Origin: Microbacterium album
GTDB lineage: Bacteria > Actinomycetota > Actinomycetes > Actinomycetales > Microbacteriaceae
DNA length: 64,000 nt
Assembly (NCBI RefSeq): GCF_014643695.1
Contig: NZ_BMJY01000002.1
Coordinates: 131,676-195,675, forward strand
Direction: 5' to 3'
The position numbers and the translations under genes are program-made. Below the pieces are notes generated by a model. It worked only from the letters and a program-made list of their open reading frames with translations. It made no database searches and was not told the origin of the DNA. Of this stretch, positions 54,382 through 62,384 are shown piece by piece (within the stretch, counting starts at the first letter, position 1; each line of letters begins with the position of its first letter).

Positions 54382-55845
54382 ATGGAGTGGTTGGTCGTCG
54401 TTCTGGACTTCATCGGACAGCAGATACTCAACGTCCCCGCGTATCTCATCGGCATCATCACGGCGATCGGCCTCATCGCGCTGCGACGCCCGACCGGCAA
54501 GGTCATCGGCGGTGCGCTGAAGGCGGCGCTCGGATTCTTGATCCTGGGCGCCGGCGCAGGCGTGGTGGTGGCCTCGCTGACGCCCCTCGGCGACCTGATC
54601 CTCGAGGTGACCGGCGCCCAGGGCGTCATCCCGACCAACGAGGTGATCACCGCGATCGCGTCCGAGGAGTACGGGGCGACCAGCGCCTACATCCTCGTGC
54701 TCGGGTTCCTCGCGATGCTCGCGCTGGCGCGCTTCACGCCCCTGAAGTACATCTTCCTCACCGGTCACCACATGGTGTTCATGGCCCTGCTGCTGTCGGT
54801 CGTGCTCACCGTGGGCTTCGGTGAGGAGCTGAGCTGGCTCGTGGTGATCGTGGGCGCGGTGCTGCTCGGCGTGATCATGGTCGTGATGCCGGCCTTCGCG
54901 CATCCCTGGACCAAGAAGATCACGGGCGACGACACGATCGCCATCGGCCACTTCGGCACCGCCGGTTACATCGCGGCGGGCGCGGCGGGGCAGCTCGTCG
55001 GGCGCCGCAGCCGCTCGACCGAGGAGATCCGCTTCCCGCAGGGCCTGAGCTTCCTGCGCGACTCGATGGTGGCCACGGCGATCTCCATGGTGCTCATCTA
55101 CCTCGTGTTCGCGATCTGGGGCCTGATCGCCCTTCCCGAGACCGCGATGGAGATCCTGGGCGGCGACGACGCGGGGGCTGCGATCATGGCCGCGTTCGGC
55201 CAGGCGCTCCAGTTCGGTGTCGGCGTCGCGGTGATCCTCTTCGGCGTGCGCACCGTGCTGGGCGAGCTCGTGCCGGCGTTCCAGGGCATCGCGGAGAAGG
55301 TGGTCCCCGGCGCGAAGCCGGCGCTCGACATCCCGATCGTCTTCCCGTTCGGCGCGAACGCGGTCCTGATCGGCTTCCTCGCGTCGTTCGCGGGCGGCCT
55401 GGTGTCGCTTCTGCTGCTGGCGACCTGGCTCAGCCCGCTGTTCGGGCTCGCGCTGATCCTGCCCGGCATGGTGCCCCACTTCTTCACGGGTGGTGGTGCC
55501 GGCGTCTACGGCAACGCGACCGGCGGGCGTCTGGGCGCGGTCGTCGGCGGGTTCGTCAACGGCGTGATCATCACGATCCTCCCGGCGATCCTGCTGCTCG
55601 TGCTCGGCGAGCTCGGGCTGGCCAACAGTACGTTCGGCGACGCCGACTTCGGCTGGTTCGGCACGCTGGTCGGGGTGAGCGTCCTCGCGCCCACCCCCGT
55701 CGGCGTCGCGCTGTGCCTCGGCATCGCCGTGGTGCTCGTCGTCGCGGCCTCCGTGTTCCAGGTCCGGTTCGTCGACCGGGGCTGGACGCCGGGTCGACGG
55801 CGCGACGAGCTGCTCGCGGCCGAGGAGCCGGCCGCCGCGCGCTGA
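54382..55845 (+). CDS. ulaA: PTS ascorbate-type transporter subunit IIC (UlaA/SgaT-like)
   Basis: Membrane transporter component, 487 residues with 10-11 helices. UlaA hallmarks: FIGQQILNVPAYLIGIITAIGL at the N-terminus, YILVLGFLAMLALARFTPLKYIFLTGHH, GDDTIAIGHFGTAGY and a FFTGGGAGVYGNATGGR loop. AAGGAG precedes ATG 54382. L-ascorbate is the characterised substrate of the family, but no lactonase, decarboxylase or epimerase genes of the Ula pathway are visible; the paired transketolase would suit an incoming pentose, pentitol or ascorbate that ends as xylulose 5-phosphate. Confidence 0.92.
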   Translation: MEWLVVVLDFIGQQILNVPAYLIGIITAIGLIALRRPTGKVIGGALKAALGFLILGAGAGVVVASLTPLGDLILEVTGAQGVIPTNEVITAIASEEYGATSAYILVLGFLAMLALARFTPLKYIFLTGHHMVFMALLLSVVLTVGFGEELSWLVVIVGAVLLGVIMVVMPAFAHPWTKKITGDDTIAIGHFGTAGYIAAGAAGQLVGRRSRSTEEIRFPQGLSFLRDSMVATAISMVLIYLVFAIWGLIALPETAMEILGGDDAGAAIMAAFGQALQFGVGVAVILFGVRTVLGELVPAFQGIAEKVVPGAKPALDIPIVFPFGANAVLIGFLASFAGGLVSLLLLATWLSPLFGLALILPGMVPHFFTGGGAGVYGNATGGRLGAVVGGFVNGVIITILPAILLLVLGELGLANSTFGDADFGWFGTLVGVSVLAPTPVGVALCLGIAVVLVVAASVFQVRFVDRGWTPGRRRDELLAAEEPAAAR

Positions 55846-55889
55846 CACCGCGCACCGGCCGGCGCCGCGCGAGCCAGGCGCGCGACCCA

Positions 55890-55917
55890 GGGGCGGCCCG
55901 CATCGGCGGGCCGCCCC
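55890..55917 (+). terminator. Terminator after the PTS operon
   Basis: Perfect 12-bp stem GGGGCGGCCCGC with its complement, 4-base loop ATCG, 45 bases after the EIIC stop; followed by TCGTCGTG. Confidence 0.75.
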
Positions 55918-55943
55918 TCGTCGTGCCCTCGCGGGGCGCGGGA

Positions 55944-55993
55944 CGGCGCCGCACGGCGGTGCGCCGGGGCCGCCGACGCGCCGTGCGGCGCCG
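55944..55993. repeat. Perfect 15-bp inverted repeat upstream of the MHS transporter gene
   Basis: CGGCGCCGCACGGCG (55944-55958) and its exact complement (55979-55993) flank a 20-base spacer. The whole 289-base gap 55846-56134 holds a terminator, this repeat and the operator-like sites, and no gene. Confidence 0.65.
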
Positions 55994-56027
55994 GTGTGAC
56001 GTTCTCGGTCGCGTCGTGTAGCGTTCC

Positions 56028-56083
56028 ATTCCGGAATCGCGAAGATTCCCTATCCGAACGCCGTGTTCTGAATCCGAACACGG
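56028..56083 (+). promoter_or_regulatory. Operator-like palindromes upstream of the MHS transporter gene
   Basis: ATTCCGGAAT (56028-56037) is a perfect palindrome. CCGTGTTC-TGAATCC-GAACACGG (56061-56083) has perfect 8-bp arms and contains GTTC-N7-GAAC, the same half-site spacing as the IclR-type boxes at 59506 and 62342, though its centre differs. Direct repeats of ATCCGAAC occur twice. Confidence 0.5.
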
Positions 56084-56134
56084 GTTCCCGCCCCGACGCG
56101 CCGCCGCGTCGCACTCTCGACCGAGGGAGGTCAG

Positions 56135-57517
56135 ATGTCTGCTCGAGACGCAGAATCCGGTCCGCTGTCACCGACCGGCACGATCAACAGCGCCACCGAC
56201 CGCCGGCGCGTCGCCTTCGCCACCGTCGTCGGCACCACGGTGGAGTGGTACGACTACTTCATCTACGCCGCCGCCGCGGGCCTCGTCTTCGGCCAGCTCT
56301 TCTTCGCCCCCGCCGGCGAGGGCATGGCGACGATCCTCGCCTTCCTCACGGTCGGCATCAGCTTCCTGTTCCGTCCGCTCGGAGCCTTCCTCGCCGGGCA
56401 CTTCGGCGACAAGATCGGCCGCCGGCCCGTGCTGGTCATCACGCTCGTGCTCATGGGCGCCGCCACGACGCTCATCGGCCTGCTGCCGACCTACTCCCAG
56501 ATCGGCGTCGCCGCGCCGATCATCCTGCTGCTGCTGCGCGTGATCCAGGGGATCTCGGCGGGCGGCGAGTGGGGTGGCGCGGTGCTGATGGCAGTCGAGC
56601 ACGCCCCCAAGAAGCGCCGCGGCCTGTTCGGCGCGATGCCGCAGATCGGCGTGCCGATCGGGCTGCTGCTGGCGAACGGCATGCTCGCGATCATGACGCT
56701 GATCTTCCCGGGCGACGCCTTCCTCGAGTGGGGCTGGCGCATCCCGTTCCTGTTCAGCTTCGTGCTGATCCTCGTCGGCTACTACGTGCGCCGCCGCGTC
56801 GAGGAGAGCCCGGTCTTCCAGGAGATCTCGGTGCGCAAGGAGGCCGCGAGCGCGCCCATCGTGCAGCTGTTCCGCCGCTTCTTCCCGCTCGTGATGCTCG
56901 CCGCGTTCGTCTTCGCGGGCAACAACGCGATCGGCTACATGACCACCGGTGGCTTCGTGCAGAACTACGCCACCGACGACAGCGGCCTCGGGATGGACCC
57001 CGGTCCCGTGCTGTGGGCCGTGACGATCTCGTCGGTCACGTGGCTCATCTCCACGTTCGTCGGCGGCTGGCTGTGCGACATCATCGGGCGCAAGACGACC
57101 TACCTGATCGGATGGGTGCTGCTCGGGATCGCGGTGTTCACGCTCTTCCCGCTGGTCAACACCGGCGACGTGGTGCTGCTCGGCGTCGGCATCGTCCTGC
57201 TGACGATCGGCCTCGGCCTCACCTACGGCCCGCAGGCGTCGTGGTACTCCGAGCTGTTCCCCGCCTCAGTGCGCTTCTCGGGCGTCTCCATCGCCTACGC
57301 GATCGGCTCGATCCTGGGCGGCGCGTTCGCCCCGACCATCGGCCGGGCGATCGTGCAGGAGACCGGCTCGACCGACGGCGTGGCGTACTACCTGTTCGGC
57401 ATGGTGATCCTGAGCTTCGTCGCGACGCTGCTGCTGCGCGACCGCCGCGGCCTCCCCCTCGGCCCCGACCACGAGCCCGAGCAGTCCCGCGGCATCTACG
57501 CCTGGGAGAAGAAGTAG
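56135..57517 (+). CDS. MFS transporter, metabolite:H+ symporter (MHS) family
   Basis: Twelve-helix symporter of 460 residues. MHS markers: GTTVEWYDYFIYAAAAG, FRPLGAFLAGHFGDKIGRRP and GISAGGEWGGAVLMAVEHAP. GAGGGAGG precedes the ATG. Relatives take up shikimate, alpha-ketoglutarate, proline/betaine or aromatic acids. Downstream, convergent and divergent genes encode a ThDP enzyme and an aromatic-ring monooxygenase, so it may import the acid that those enzymes use; this is inference. Confidence 0.92.
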   Translation: MSARDAESGPLSPTGTINSATDRRRVAFATVVGTTVEWYDYFIYAAAAGLVFGQLFFAPAGEGMATILAFLTVGISFLFRPLGAFLAGHFGDKIGRRPVLVITLVLMGAATTLIGLLPTYSQIGVAAPIILLLLRVIQGISAGGEWGGAVLMAVEHAPKKRRGLFGAMPQIGVPIGLLLANGMLAIMTLIFPGDAFLEWGWRIPFLFSFVLILVGYYVRRRVEESPVFQEISVRKEAASAPIVQLFRRFFPLVMLAAFVFAGNNAIGYMTTGGFVQNYATDDSGLGMDPGPVLWAVTISSVTWLISTFVGGWLCDIIGRKTTYLIGWVLLGIAVFTLFPLVNTGDVVLLGVGIVLLTIGLGLTYGPQASWYSELFPASVRFSGVSIAYAIGSILGGAFAPTIGRAIVQETGSTDGVAYYLFGMVILSFVATLLLRDRRGLPLGPDHEPEQSRGIYAWEKK

Positions 57518-57526
57518 CGCTCAGCC

Positions 57527-57621
57527 CCGAGAATCCGTCCCCGCGCCGAGAATGCGTGTGCTCACTGCATCCTCGGCGCGGGGACGGATTTTCGCTGCCG
57601 GGACGGATTCTCGGCGCCGGG
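57527..57621. repeat. Palindromic repeat element, copy 2 (plus an extra half-arm)
   Basis: Arms 57528-57555 and 57567-57594 (28 bases each) pair with one mismatch and one G-U; they share the arm sequence of copy 1 at 26191-26257 (GAATCCGTCCCCGCGC, GAGAATGC). A third partial arm GGGACGGATTCTCGG (57600-57614) exactly complements the start of the first arm and could form an alternative hairpin. Like copy 1 it lies between convergent genes. Confidence 0.85.
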
Positions 57622-57629
57622 AGGATCGG

Positions 57630-59282
57630 TCAGGAGTTGATGCGGATGATCTCCTCCTGGTACGGGGCGATCACGCGGCCGGAGATGCGGAGGTCGACGA
57701 GCAGGAACGGCCGGTCGGCCGCGGGCGTCGCGGCCCACTCGGCGAGGCGGTCGAGGTCGGCCAGCCGCTCGACCACGAGGCCCTCGGCCCCGACGCCGCG
57801 CGCGAAGGCGGCGAAGTCTACCTGCGGGATCCGCATCGGGTCCTCGTGCAGGCCCTTGAGGCCGTAGAGGTTCACCTCCGCGCCGTAGGCCGCGTCGTTC
57901 CACACGAACGCGACGCCGCGGCCGCCGGCCGCGCGCGCGGCGGTCTCGAGGTCGGCGATCGCCATCAGGCCGCCGCCGTCACCCGTCGTGAGCACCACCG
58001 TCGCCTCGGGGTCGGCGACCGCCGCGCCCGCGACGGTGGGCCAGCCGATCCCGATGGTCTGGAAGGCGGTGCCCACCATCACCATGCGGCCGGGCGAGGC
58101 CACGGGCCAGTACATGTTCGCCCAGCCGATGAAGTGGCCGCCGTCGCTCACCACGACGCGGTCCGCCGGCAGCAGCTCGCCGATGCGCTCCGCGACCGCG
58201 CGGGGGTCGAGTCGTCCGTCGGGGGCGAACTCGCCGTCGGCGGCCTCCTGCACCCGCAGCGGGGCGACGTCGACCGCGTCCCGCCAGCCGGTCGCGTCGC
58301 CGCGGCGGCGTGCCACCTCGGCGGCGAGTTCATCGGCGATCAGCCTCACGTCGCCGCGGATGTACTCGCCGACGCGCGCGTGCGTCGCGGCGGGGGCGAC
58401 GTCGACCTGGACGACGTGCGTGTCCGGCGAGAAGAGCTCGCCGAAGCGCATCGTGAACTGCGTCAGGCTCGCTCCGAGGACGACCACGACGTCCGCCTCG
58501 TGGATGAGGTCCATGGCGCCCGGTGCGCCGAAACCGCCCGTGACGCCCAGGTCGTGTTGCGCGGCCGGGAAGATGCCGCGTCCCAGCGCGGTGCTCGCCG
58601 TGAGAGCTCCCGTGGCGTCCGCGAGGCGACCGAGCGCGTCTTGCGCGTCCGCGAGCCACGCGCCGCGTCCGGCGAGCAGCAGCGGGCGTTCGGCCGCCGC
58701 GAGCGCCGCCGCGGTGCGCGCGATCGCGGCCCGGGCGTCCTCGCCCGGGGCGAGCGGGGCCGGCAGCTGCAGCGCCGTCGGCTCGGGCACGGGCCCGGCC
58801 TCGCGCGCGGCGAGGTCGTACGGCAGCGCGAGGACGACGGGCCGGCGGTGCGTCAGCGCGTGCTCGATCGCGAGGGTCGTCGTCGCGGCGGCGTCGAGGC
58901 GGCCCACCGTGAAGGTGCGCACGCCCACCGCGGCGGCGATGCCGATCTGGTCGATGTCCCAGGGTCGCGGCCCGGCGGTCGGCTGGTCGCCGACGACGAG
59001 CACGAGCGGCACGCGCGCCTGCGCGGCCTCCGCGAGGCTCGTGAGGGTGTTCGTGAAGCCGGGGCCGTAGGTCGTGGTGGCCGCAGCCATGCGGCGCGAG
59101 ACCCGGTAGTGCGCGTCGGCGGCGGCGACGGCGCCGGCCTCGTGGCGGACGGCCGTGAACGTCGCGTGCGTATCGCGCAGCAGCGCGTCGAGGAAATACG
59201 CGTTGCCGTTGCCCATCAGGCCGAAGACATGGTCGACGTGGCGGGCGAGGGCGGCGGCGATGTGCGCGGAGACAGTGGGCAT
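57630..59282 (-). CDS. Thiamine diphosphate-dependent enzyme (benzoylformate decarboxylase / acetolactate-synthase-like)
   Basis: Three-domain ThDP enzyme of 550 residues. The PYR-domain catalytic Glu is in TAVRHEAGAVAAADAHYR; the ThDP/Mg motif of the PP domain reads LTTGDGGGLMAIADLETAAR...FVWNDAAYG. The middle domain is complete. It is a 2-oxo-acid decarboxylase or carboligase; family level does not decide between benzoylformate decarboxylase, acetolactate synthase-like or hydroxyacyl-CoA lyase-like function. No FAD-binding or small regulatory subunit gene is adjacent, which argues against biosynthetic acetolactate synthase. It diverges from an aromatic monooxygenase gene. Confidence 0.9.
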   Translation of the reverse strand: MPTVSAHIAAALARHVDHVFGLMGNGNAYFLDALLRDTHATFTAVRHEAGAVAAADAHYRVSRRMAAATTTYGPGFTNTLTSLAEAAQARVPLVLVVGDQPTAGPRPWDIDQIGIAAAVGVRTFTVGRLDAAATTTLAIEHALTHRRPVVLALPYDLAAREAGPVPEPTALQLPAPLAPGEDARAAIARTAAALAAAERPLLLAGRGAWLADAQDALGRLADATGALTASTALGRGIFPAAQHDLGVTGGFGAPGAMDLIHEADVVVVLGASLTQFTMRFGELFSPDTHVVQVDVAPAATHARVGEYIRGDVRLIADELAAEVARRRGDATGWRDAVDVAPLRVQEAADGEFAPDGRLDPRAVAERIGELLPADRVVVSDGGHFIGWANMYWPVASPGRMVMVGTAFQTIGIGWPTVAGAAVADPEATVVLTTGDGGGLMAIADLETAARAAGGRGVAFVWNDAAYGAEVNLYGLKGLHEDPMRIPQVDFAAFARGVGAEGLVVERLADLDRLAEWAATPAADRPFLLVDLRISGRVIAPYQEEIIRINS

Positions 59283-59602
59283 GGGGGAGCCTCTCGAGAG
59301 CAGGCCCCGGCGCGGCGCGGGCCTGACGATGACGGATGGACGATTCCGTATGTGTCTCGCCGTCGGCTTCGTGCCCCTTTTTCGAGCACCGGCCTCGTCT
59401 GCGGGGCCGGACGGGCACGATCATAGCTTCCAGGACGCGGGTCGCGCACACCGTGGGCGACCGCCCGCGCTTGCCTGCGGCGGGCCGGCGCCCTAGAATC
59501 GCCCTGATCGATAAGCGAACACGCTATTCGATAATAGAACGCCACTGTCGGCGTCCGTGAGGCCCCGCGAAGAAGTGGGTCACGAGGAAGTGAGGAGAGC
59601 CC
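59283..59602. other. 320-base divergent intergenic region: ThDP enzyme / monooxygenase
   Basis: No gene was found. It contains the ribosome site of each flanking gene, a T-rich CCCCTTTTTCGAG stretch near 59385, and the monooxygenase promoter with two IclR-type boxes at 59471-59540. A promoter for the ThDP enzyme is not evident. Confidence 0.6.
59471..59540 (+). promoter_or_regulatory. Monooxygenase promoter with two IclR-type operator boxes
   Basis: -35 TTGCCT (59471-59476), 17-base spacer, -10 TAGAAT (59494-59499). Just downstream are GATCGATAAGCGAAC (59506-59520) and ATTCGATAATAGAAC (59526-59540). Each matches the palindromic box GTTCGATNATCGAAC of the iclR promoter at all but two of the 14 defined positions, and their centres are 20 bases apart (two helical turns). 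Their position at and after +1 suggests repression. Confidence 0.7.
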
Positions 59603-61504
59603 GTGCAGTTCCACCACCACGGCTACGTGTCGGGAGACCCCCGCGTCCAGCCCGCCGCCGGGATCGGCCTCGACCGGGCCGCCGAGCTCCCGGACGAGAT
59701 GGACGTGCTGATCGTGGGCGCCGGGCCCGCCGGCATGATCGCCGCCGCGCAGCTCGCCCAGTTCCCCGGCATCTCGGCGCGGCTCATCGATCGCCGCCCG
59801 GGTCGCCTCGAGGTGGGCCAGGCCGACGGCATCCAGGCGCGCAGCGTCGAGACCTTCCAGGCGTTCGGCTTCGCCAGCCGGATCACCGAGGAGGCGTACC
59901 GGATCACGGAGATGTGCTTCTGGAAGCCGGATCCGCAGAACCCGGAGAACATCGTGCGGACGGCGCGCACCCCCGACGACCCCCACGGCATCAGCGAGTT
60001 CCCGCACCTGATCGTCAACCAGGCACGCGTGCTGGACTACTTCGCCGAATACGCGCGCAACGCGCCCGGCCGGCTCGAGCCGGACTGGGGCTGGGAGTTC
60101 GTGACGCTCGAGGTCGGCGACGAGGGCGAGTACCCGGTCGCGGTGACGCTGCGCCGGGCGTCCGGCCCGGACGAGGGCACGGAGCGCGTGGTGCGGGCCA
60201 AGTACGTCCTGGGAGCCGACGGCGCCCGCAGCCGCGTGCGCGAGTCGATCGGGCGCCGCCTCGAGGGCGACCAGGCGTTCCACGCGTGGGGCGTCATGGA
60301 CGTGCTCGCCGAGACGGACTTCCCCGACATCCGCACCAAGTGCGCGATCCAGTCGCACGACGGCGGCAGCATCCTGCACATCCCGCGCGAGGGCAACCAC
60401 CTGTTCCGGATGTACGTGGACCTCGGTGAGGTCGCGCCCGACGACAACGGCCGCGTGCGCCTCACGACGCAGGAAGAGGTCGAGGCCCGCGCCAACCGGA
60501 TCATGCACCCCTACACGCTCACGGTCAAGCACGTCGCGTGGCGCAGCGTCTACGAGGTCGGCCACCGCGTGACCGACAAGTTCGACGACGTCTCCGACGA
60601 CGAGCTCGGCGCCCGCACCCCGCGCGTCTTCATCGCGGGCGACGCGTGCCACACGCACTCGGCCAAGGCCGGCCAGGGCATGAACGTCTCGATGCAGGAC
60701 GGCTGGAACATCGCGTGGAAGCTCGCGCACGTGCTCGAGGGGCGCGCCCCCGAGTCGCTGCTCGACACGTACTCCGCCGAGCGCCAGGAGATCGCGGTCA
60801 ACCTGATCACGTTCGACAAGGAGTGGTCGGCCCTCATGGCCAAGAAGCCGGAGGAGATGGAGGACCCGTCGCAGCTCGAGGACTTCTACATGAAGACGAT
60901 CGAGTTCCCCGCCGGCTTCATGACGCAGTACAAGCCGTCCATGATCGTCGGCGGCGACGAGCACCAGGACCTGGCGATGGGCTTCCCCGTCGGGAAGCGC
61001 TTCAAGTCGAACGCGGTCATGCGCGTGTGCGACGCCAACCCGAAGCATCTCGGTCATCACCACCGCGCCGACGGCCGCTGGCGCATCTACGTCTTCGCGG
61101 ACGCCGCGGCGGCCGGGGAGGCCTCCAAGACCGCCGAGCTCGCGGACTGGCTCGCCACGTCGCCGGCGTCGCCCGTCGTCGCCTACACGCCCGAGGGCGC
61201 GGACATCGACGCGTGGTTCGACGTCAAGGTCGTCTACCAGCAGGACCACACGCAGGTGGAGATGGACCGCGTCCCGTCGATCTTCCTCCCGAAGGTGGGC
61301 CCCTACGGCGTCGTCGACTACGAGAAGGTCTACGCGGCCGACCCGGAGGACGACATCTTCGAGGCGCGCGGCATCAGCCGCGACGGGGCGATCGTGATCG
61401 TGCGTCCGGACCAGTACGTCTCGCACGTGCTGCCGCTGGACGGCACGGACGAGCTCGCCGCGTTCTTCGCCGGGATCTTCCAGCGGCAGCCGGCCGCCGT
61501 CTGA
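59603..61504 (+). CDS. FAD-dependent aromatic monooxygenase, 3-hydroxybenzoate 4-monooxygenase / phenol 2-monooxygenase-like
   Basis: Hydroxylates a phenolic ring with NAD(P)H and O2. Group A flavoprotein of 633 residues with three parts: FAD fold opening at VLIVGAGPAGM (residues 36-45), the GD motif RVFIAGDACHTHSAKAGQGMN around Asp347, and a C-terminal thioredoxin-like domain (from about residue 450, typical of phenol hydroxylase and MobA). Starting motif MQFHHHGYVSGDPR also occurs in MobA-type enzymes. The start is GTG 59603 with GAGGAGAG. 3-Hydroxybenzoate to protocatechuate is the best guess; resorcinol or phenol type substrates remain possible. Regulated by the IclR boxes upstream. Confidence 0.9.
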   Translation: MQFHHHGYVSGDPRVQPAAGIGLDRAAELPDEMDVLIVGAGPAGMIAAAQLAQFPGISARLIDRRPGRLEVGQADGIQARSVETFQAFGFASRITEEAYRITEMCFWKPDPQNPENIVRTARTPDDPHGISEFPHLIVNQARVLDYFAEYARNAPGRLEPDWGWEFVTLEVGDEGEYPVAVTLRRASGPDEGTERVVRAKYVLGADGARSRVRESIGRRLEGDQAFHAWGVMDVLAETDFPDIRTKCAIQSHDGGSILHIPREGNHLFRMYVDLGEVAPDDNGRVRLTTQEEVEARANRIMHPYTLTVKHVAWRSVYEVGHRVTDKFDDVSDDELGARTPRVFIAGDACHTHSAKAGQGMNVSMQDGWNIAWKLAHVLEGRAPESLLDTYSAERQEIAVNLITFDKEWSALMAKKPEEMEDPSQLEDFYMKTIEFPAGFMTQYKPSMIVGGDEHQDLAMGFPVGKRFKSNAVMRVCDANPKHLGHHHRADGRWRIYVFADAAAAGEASKTAELADWLATSPASPVVAYTPEGADIDAWFDVKVVYQQDHTQVEMDRVPSIFLPKVGPYGVVDYEKVYAADPEDDIFEARGISRDGAIVIVRPDQYVSHVLPLDGTDELAAFFAGIFQRQPAAV

Positions 61505-61518
61505 GTCGCGTCCAGCCC

Positions 61519-61551
61519 GCCCCGCCGTCGCGCCCGTCGCGCCGGCGGGGC
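61519..61551. terminator. Hairpin between convergent monooxygenase and iclR genes
   Basis: Nine-bp perfect stem GCCCCGCCG/CGGCGGGGC with a 15-base loop, 14 bases after the monooxygenase stop. Confidence 0.65.
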
Positions 61552-61570
61552 GTCGCCGTGTGAAGCGGCC

Positions 61571-62293
61571 TCAGGCGCCGAAGGCGCGGGAGATCCCCGC
61601 GGCGACCCCGTGCAGGCGGGCGGCGATCTCGTCGGGGGAGCGCGTGAGCGACACGTGGATCGCCGCGACGGATGCCAGGGGCTGACCGGGCAGCACGAGC
61701 GGCACGGCGACGGACCAGAGCGAGGGGACGACCTCGTCGTGGCTCGTGGCGTACCCGCGCTCGCGGCTTTCGGCGATCTCGGCGCGCAGCTCGTCCGGCG
61801 CGTCGGCGGGCCACACGGCCTCGGGCAGTTCCATGAGCATCGCCTTGCCCGGCCCGCCGCGCGTGATCGGGTGCCGGTGCCCCGGCTGGTAGGACACCGC
61901 CACCGCGCGGCGCGGCGGGGTGCTCACCACCGTGATGCCGTAGTCGGTCTCGAGGAGGACGAGCAGGCAGGTCATCCCGAGGTCGTCGGCCGCCTCGGCC
62001 AGCTCGGGAAGAGCGGCCTGCTGCAGGTCGCGCGATACGCCGGACGCGAGTGCGGCCAGTCCCGCCGCCAGCGCCACGAGCCCGTCGCCGCGGCGCGCGA
62101 TCAGGCCGTGGTCCTCCAGCGTGCGCAGCAGCCGGTAGGCGACCGAGCGGTGCACGCCCAGCTCGGCGGCGAGCTCGTCGATCGTCATGCCGCGGTCGGC
62201 GGCGGCCAGGATCTCGAGCAGCCGGATGCCGCGGCTGAGCGTCTGTGAGCCTGTCGCGGCCCGCGCGGGCGACGACGGTGCGCGGTCGGACAG
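61571..62293 (-). CDS. IclR family transcriptional regulator (probable CTG start)
   Basis: Regulator of about 240 residues: winged HTH (SQTLSRGIRLLEILAAADRG, MTIDELAAELGVHRSVAYRLL) followed by the IclR effector domain. The first ATG in frame (62188) would remove the first HTH helix. Upstream, family sequence continues in frame back to a CTG at 62293 that has GAGGAGG five bases before it; no ATG, GTG or TTG lies between the upstream in-frame stop and 62188. CTG is therefore proposed as start. Its promoter carries the same 15-bp box as the convergent monooxygenase gene, so it probably represses itself and that gene until an aromatic ligand binds. Confidence 0.85.
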   Translation of the reverse strand: MSDRAPSSPARAATGSQTLSRGIRLLEILAAADRGMTIDELAAELGVHRSVAYRLLRTLEDHGLIARRGDGLVALAAGLAALASGVSRDLQQAALPELAEAADDLGMTCLLVLLETDYGITVVSTPPRRAVAVSYQPGHRHPITRGGPGKAMLMELPEAVWPADAPDELRAEIAESRERGYATSHDEVVPSLWSVAVPLVLPGQPLASVAAIHVSLTRSPDEIAARLHGVAAGISRAFGA

Positions 62294-62328
62294 ACGGGCC
62301 TCCTCGGGGGACGGTCACGGATGGGACC

Positions 62329-62356
62329 ATCCTACGGCCACGTTCGATTATCGAAC
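62329..62356 (-). promoter_or_regulatory. iclR promoter -10 and perfect palindromic operator
   Basis: GTTCGATTATCGAAC (62342-62356) has perfect 7-bp arms around one base. It lies immediately upstream of a minus-strand -10 TAGGAT (62334-62329), in the spacer region, consistent with autorepression. It resembles the operators recalled for aromatic-acid IclR proteins such as PcaR and PcaU (GTTCGATAATCGCAC). Confidence 0.7.
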
Positions 62357-62384
62357 CGATCGGGCCCCCGGGCGTGGCGGCACT

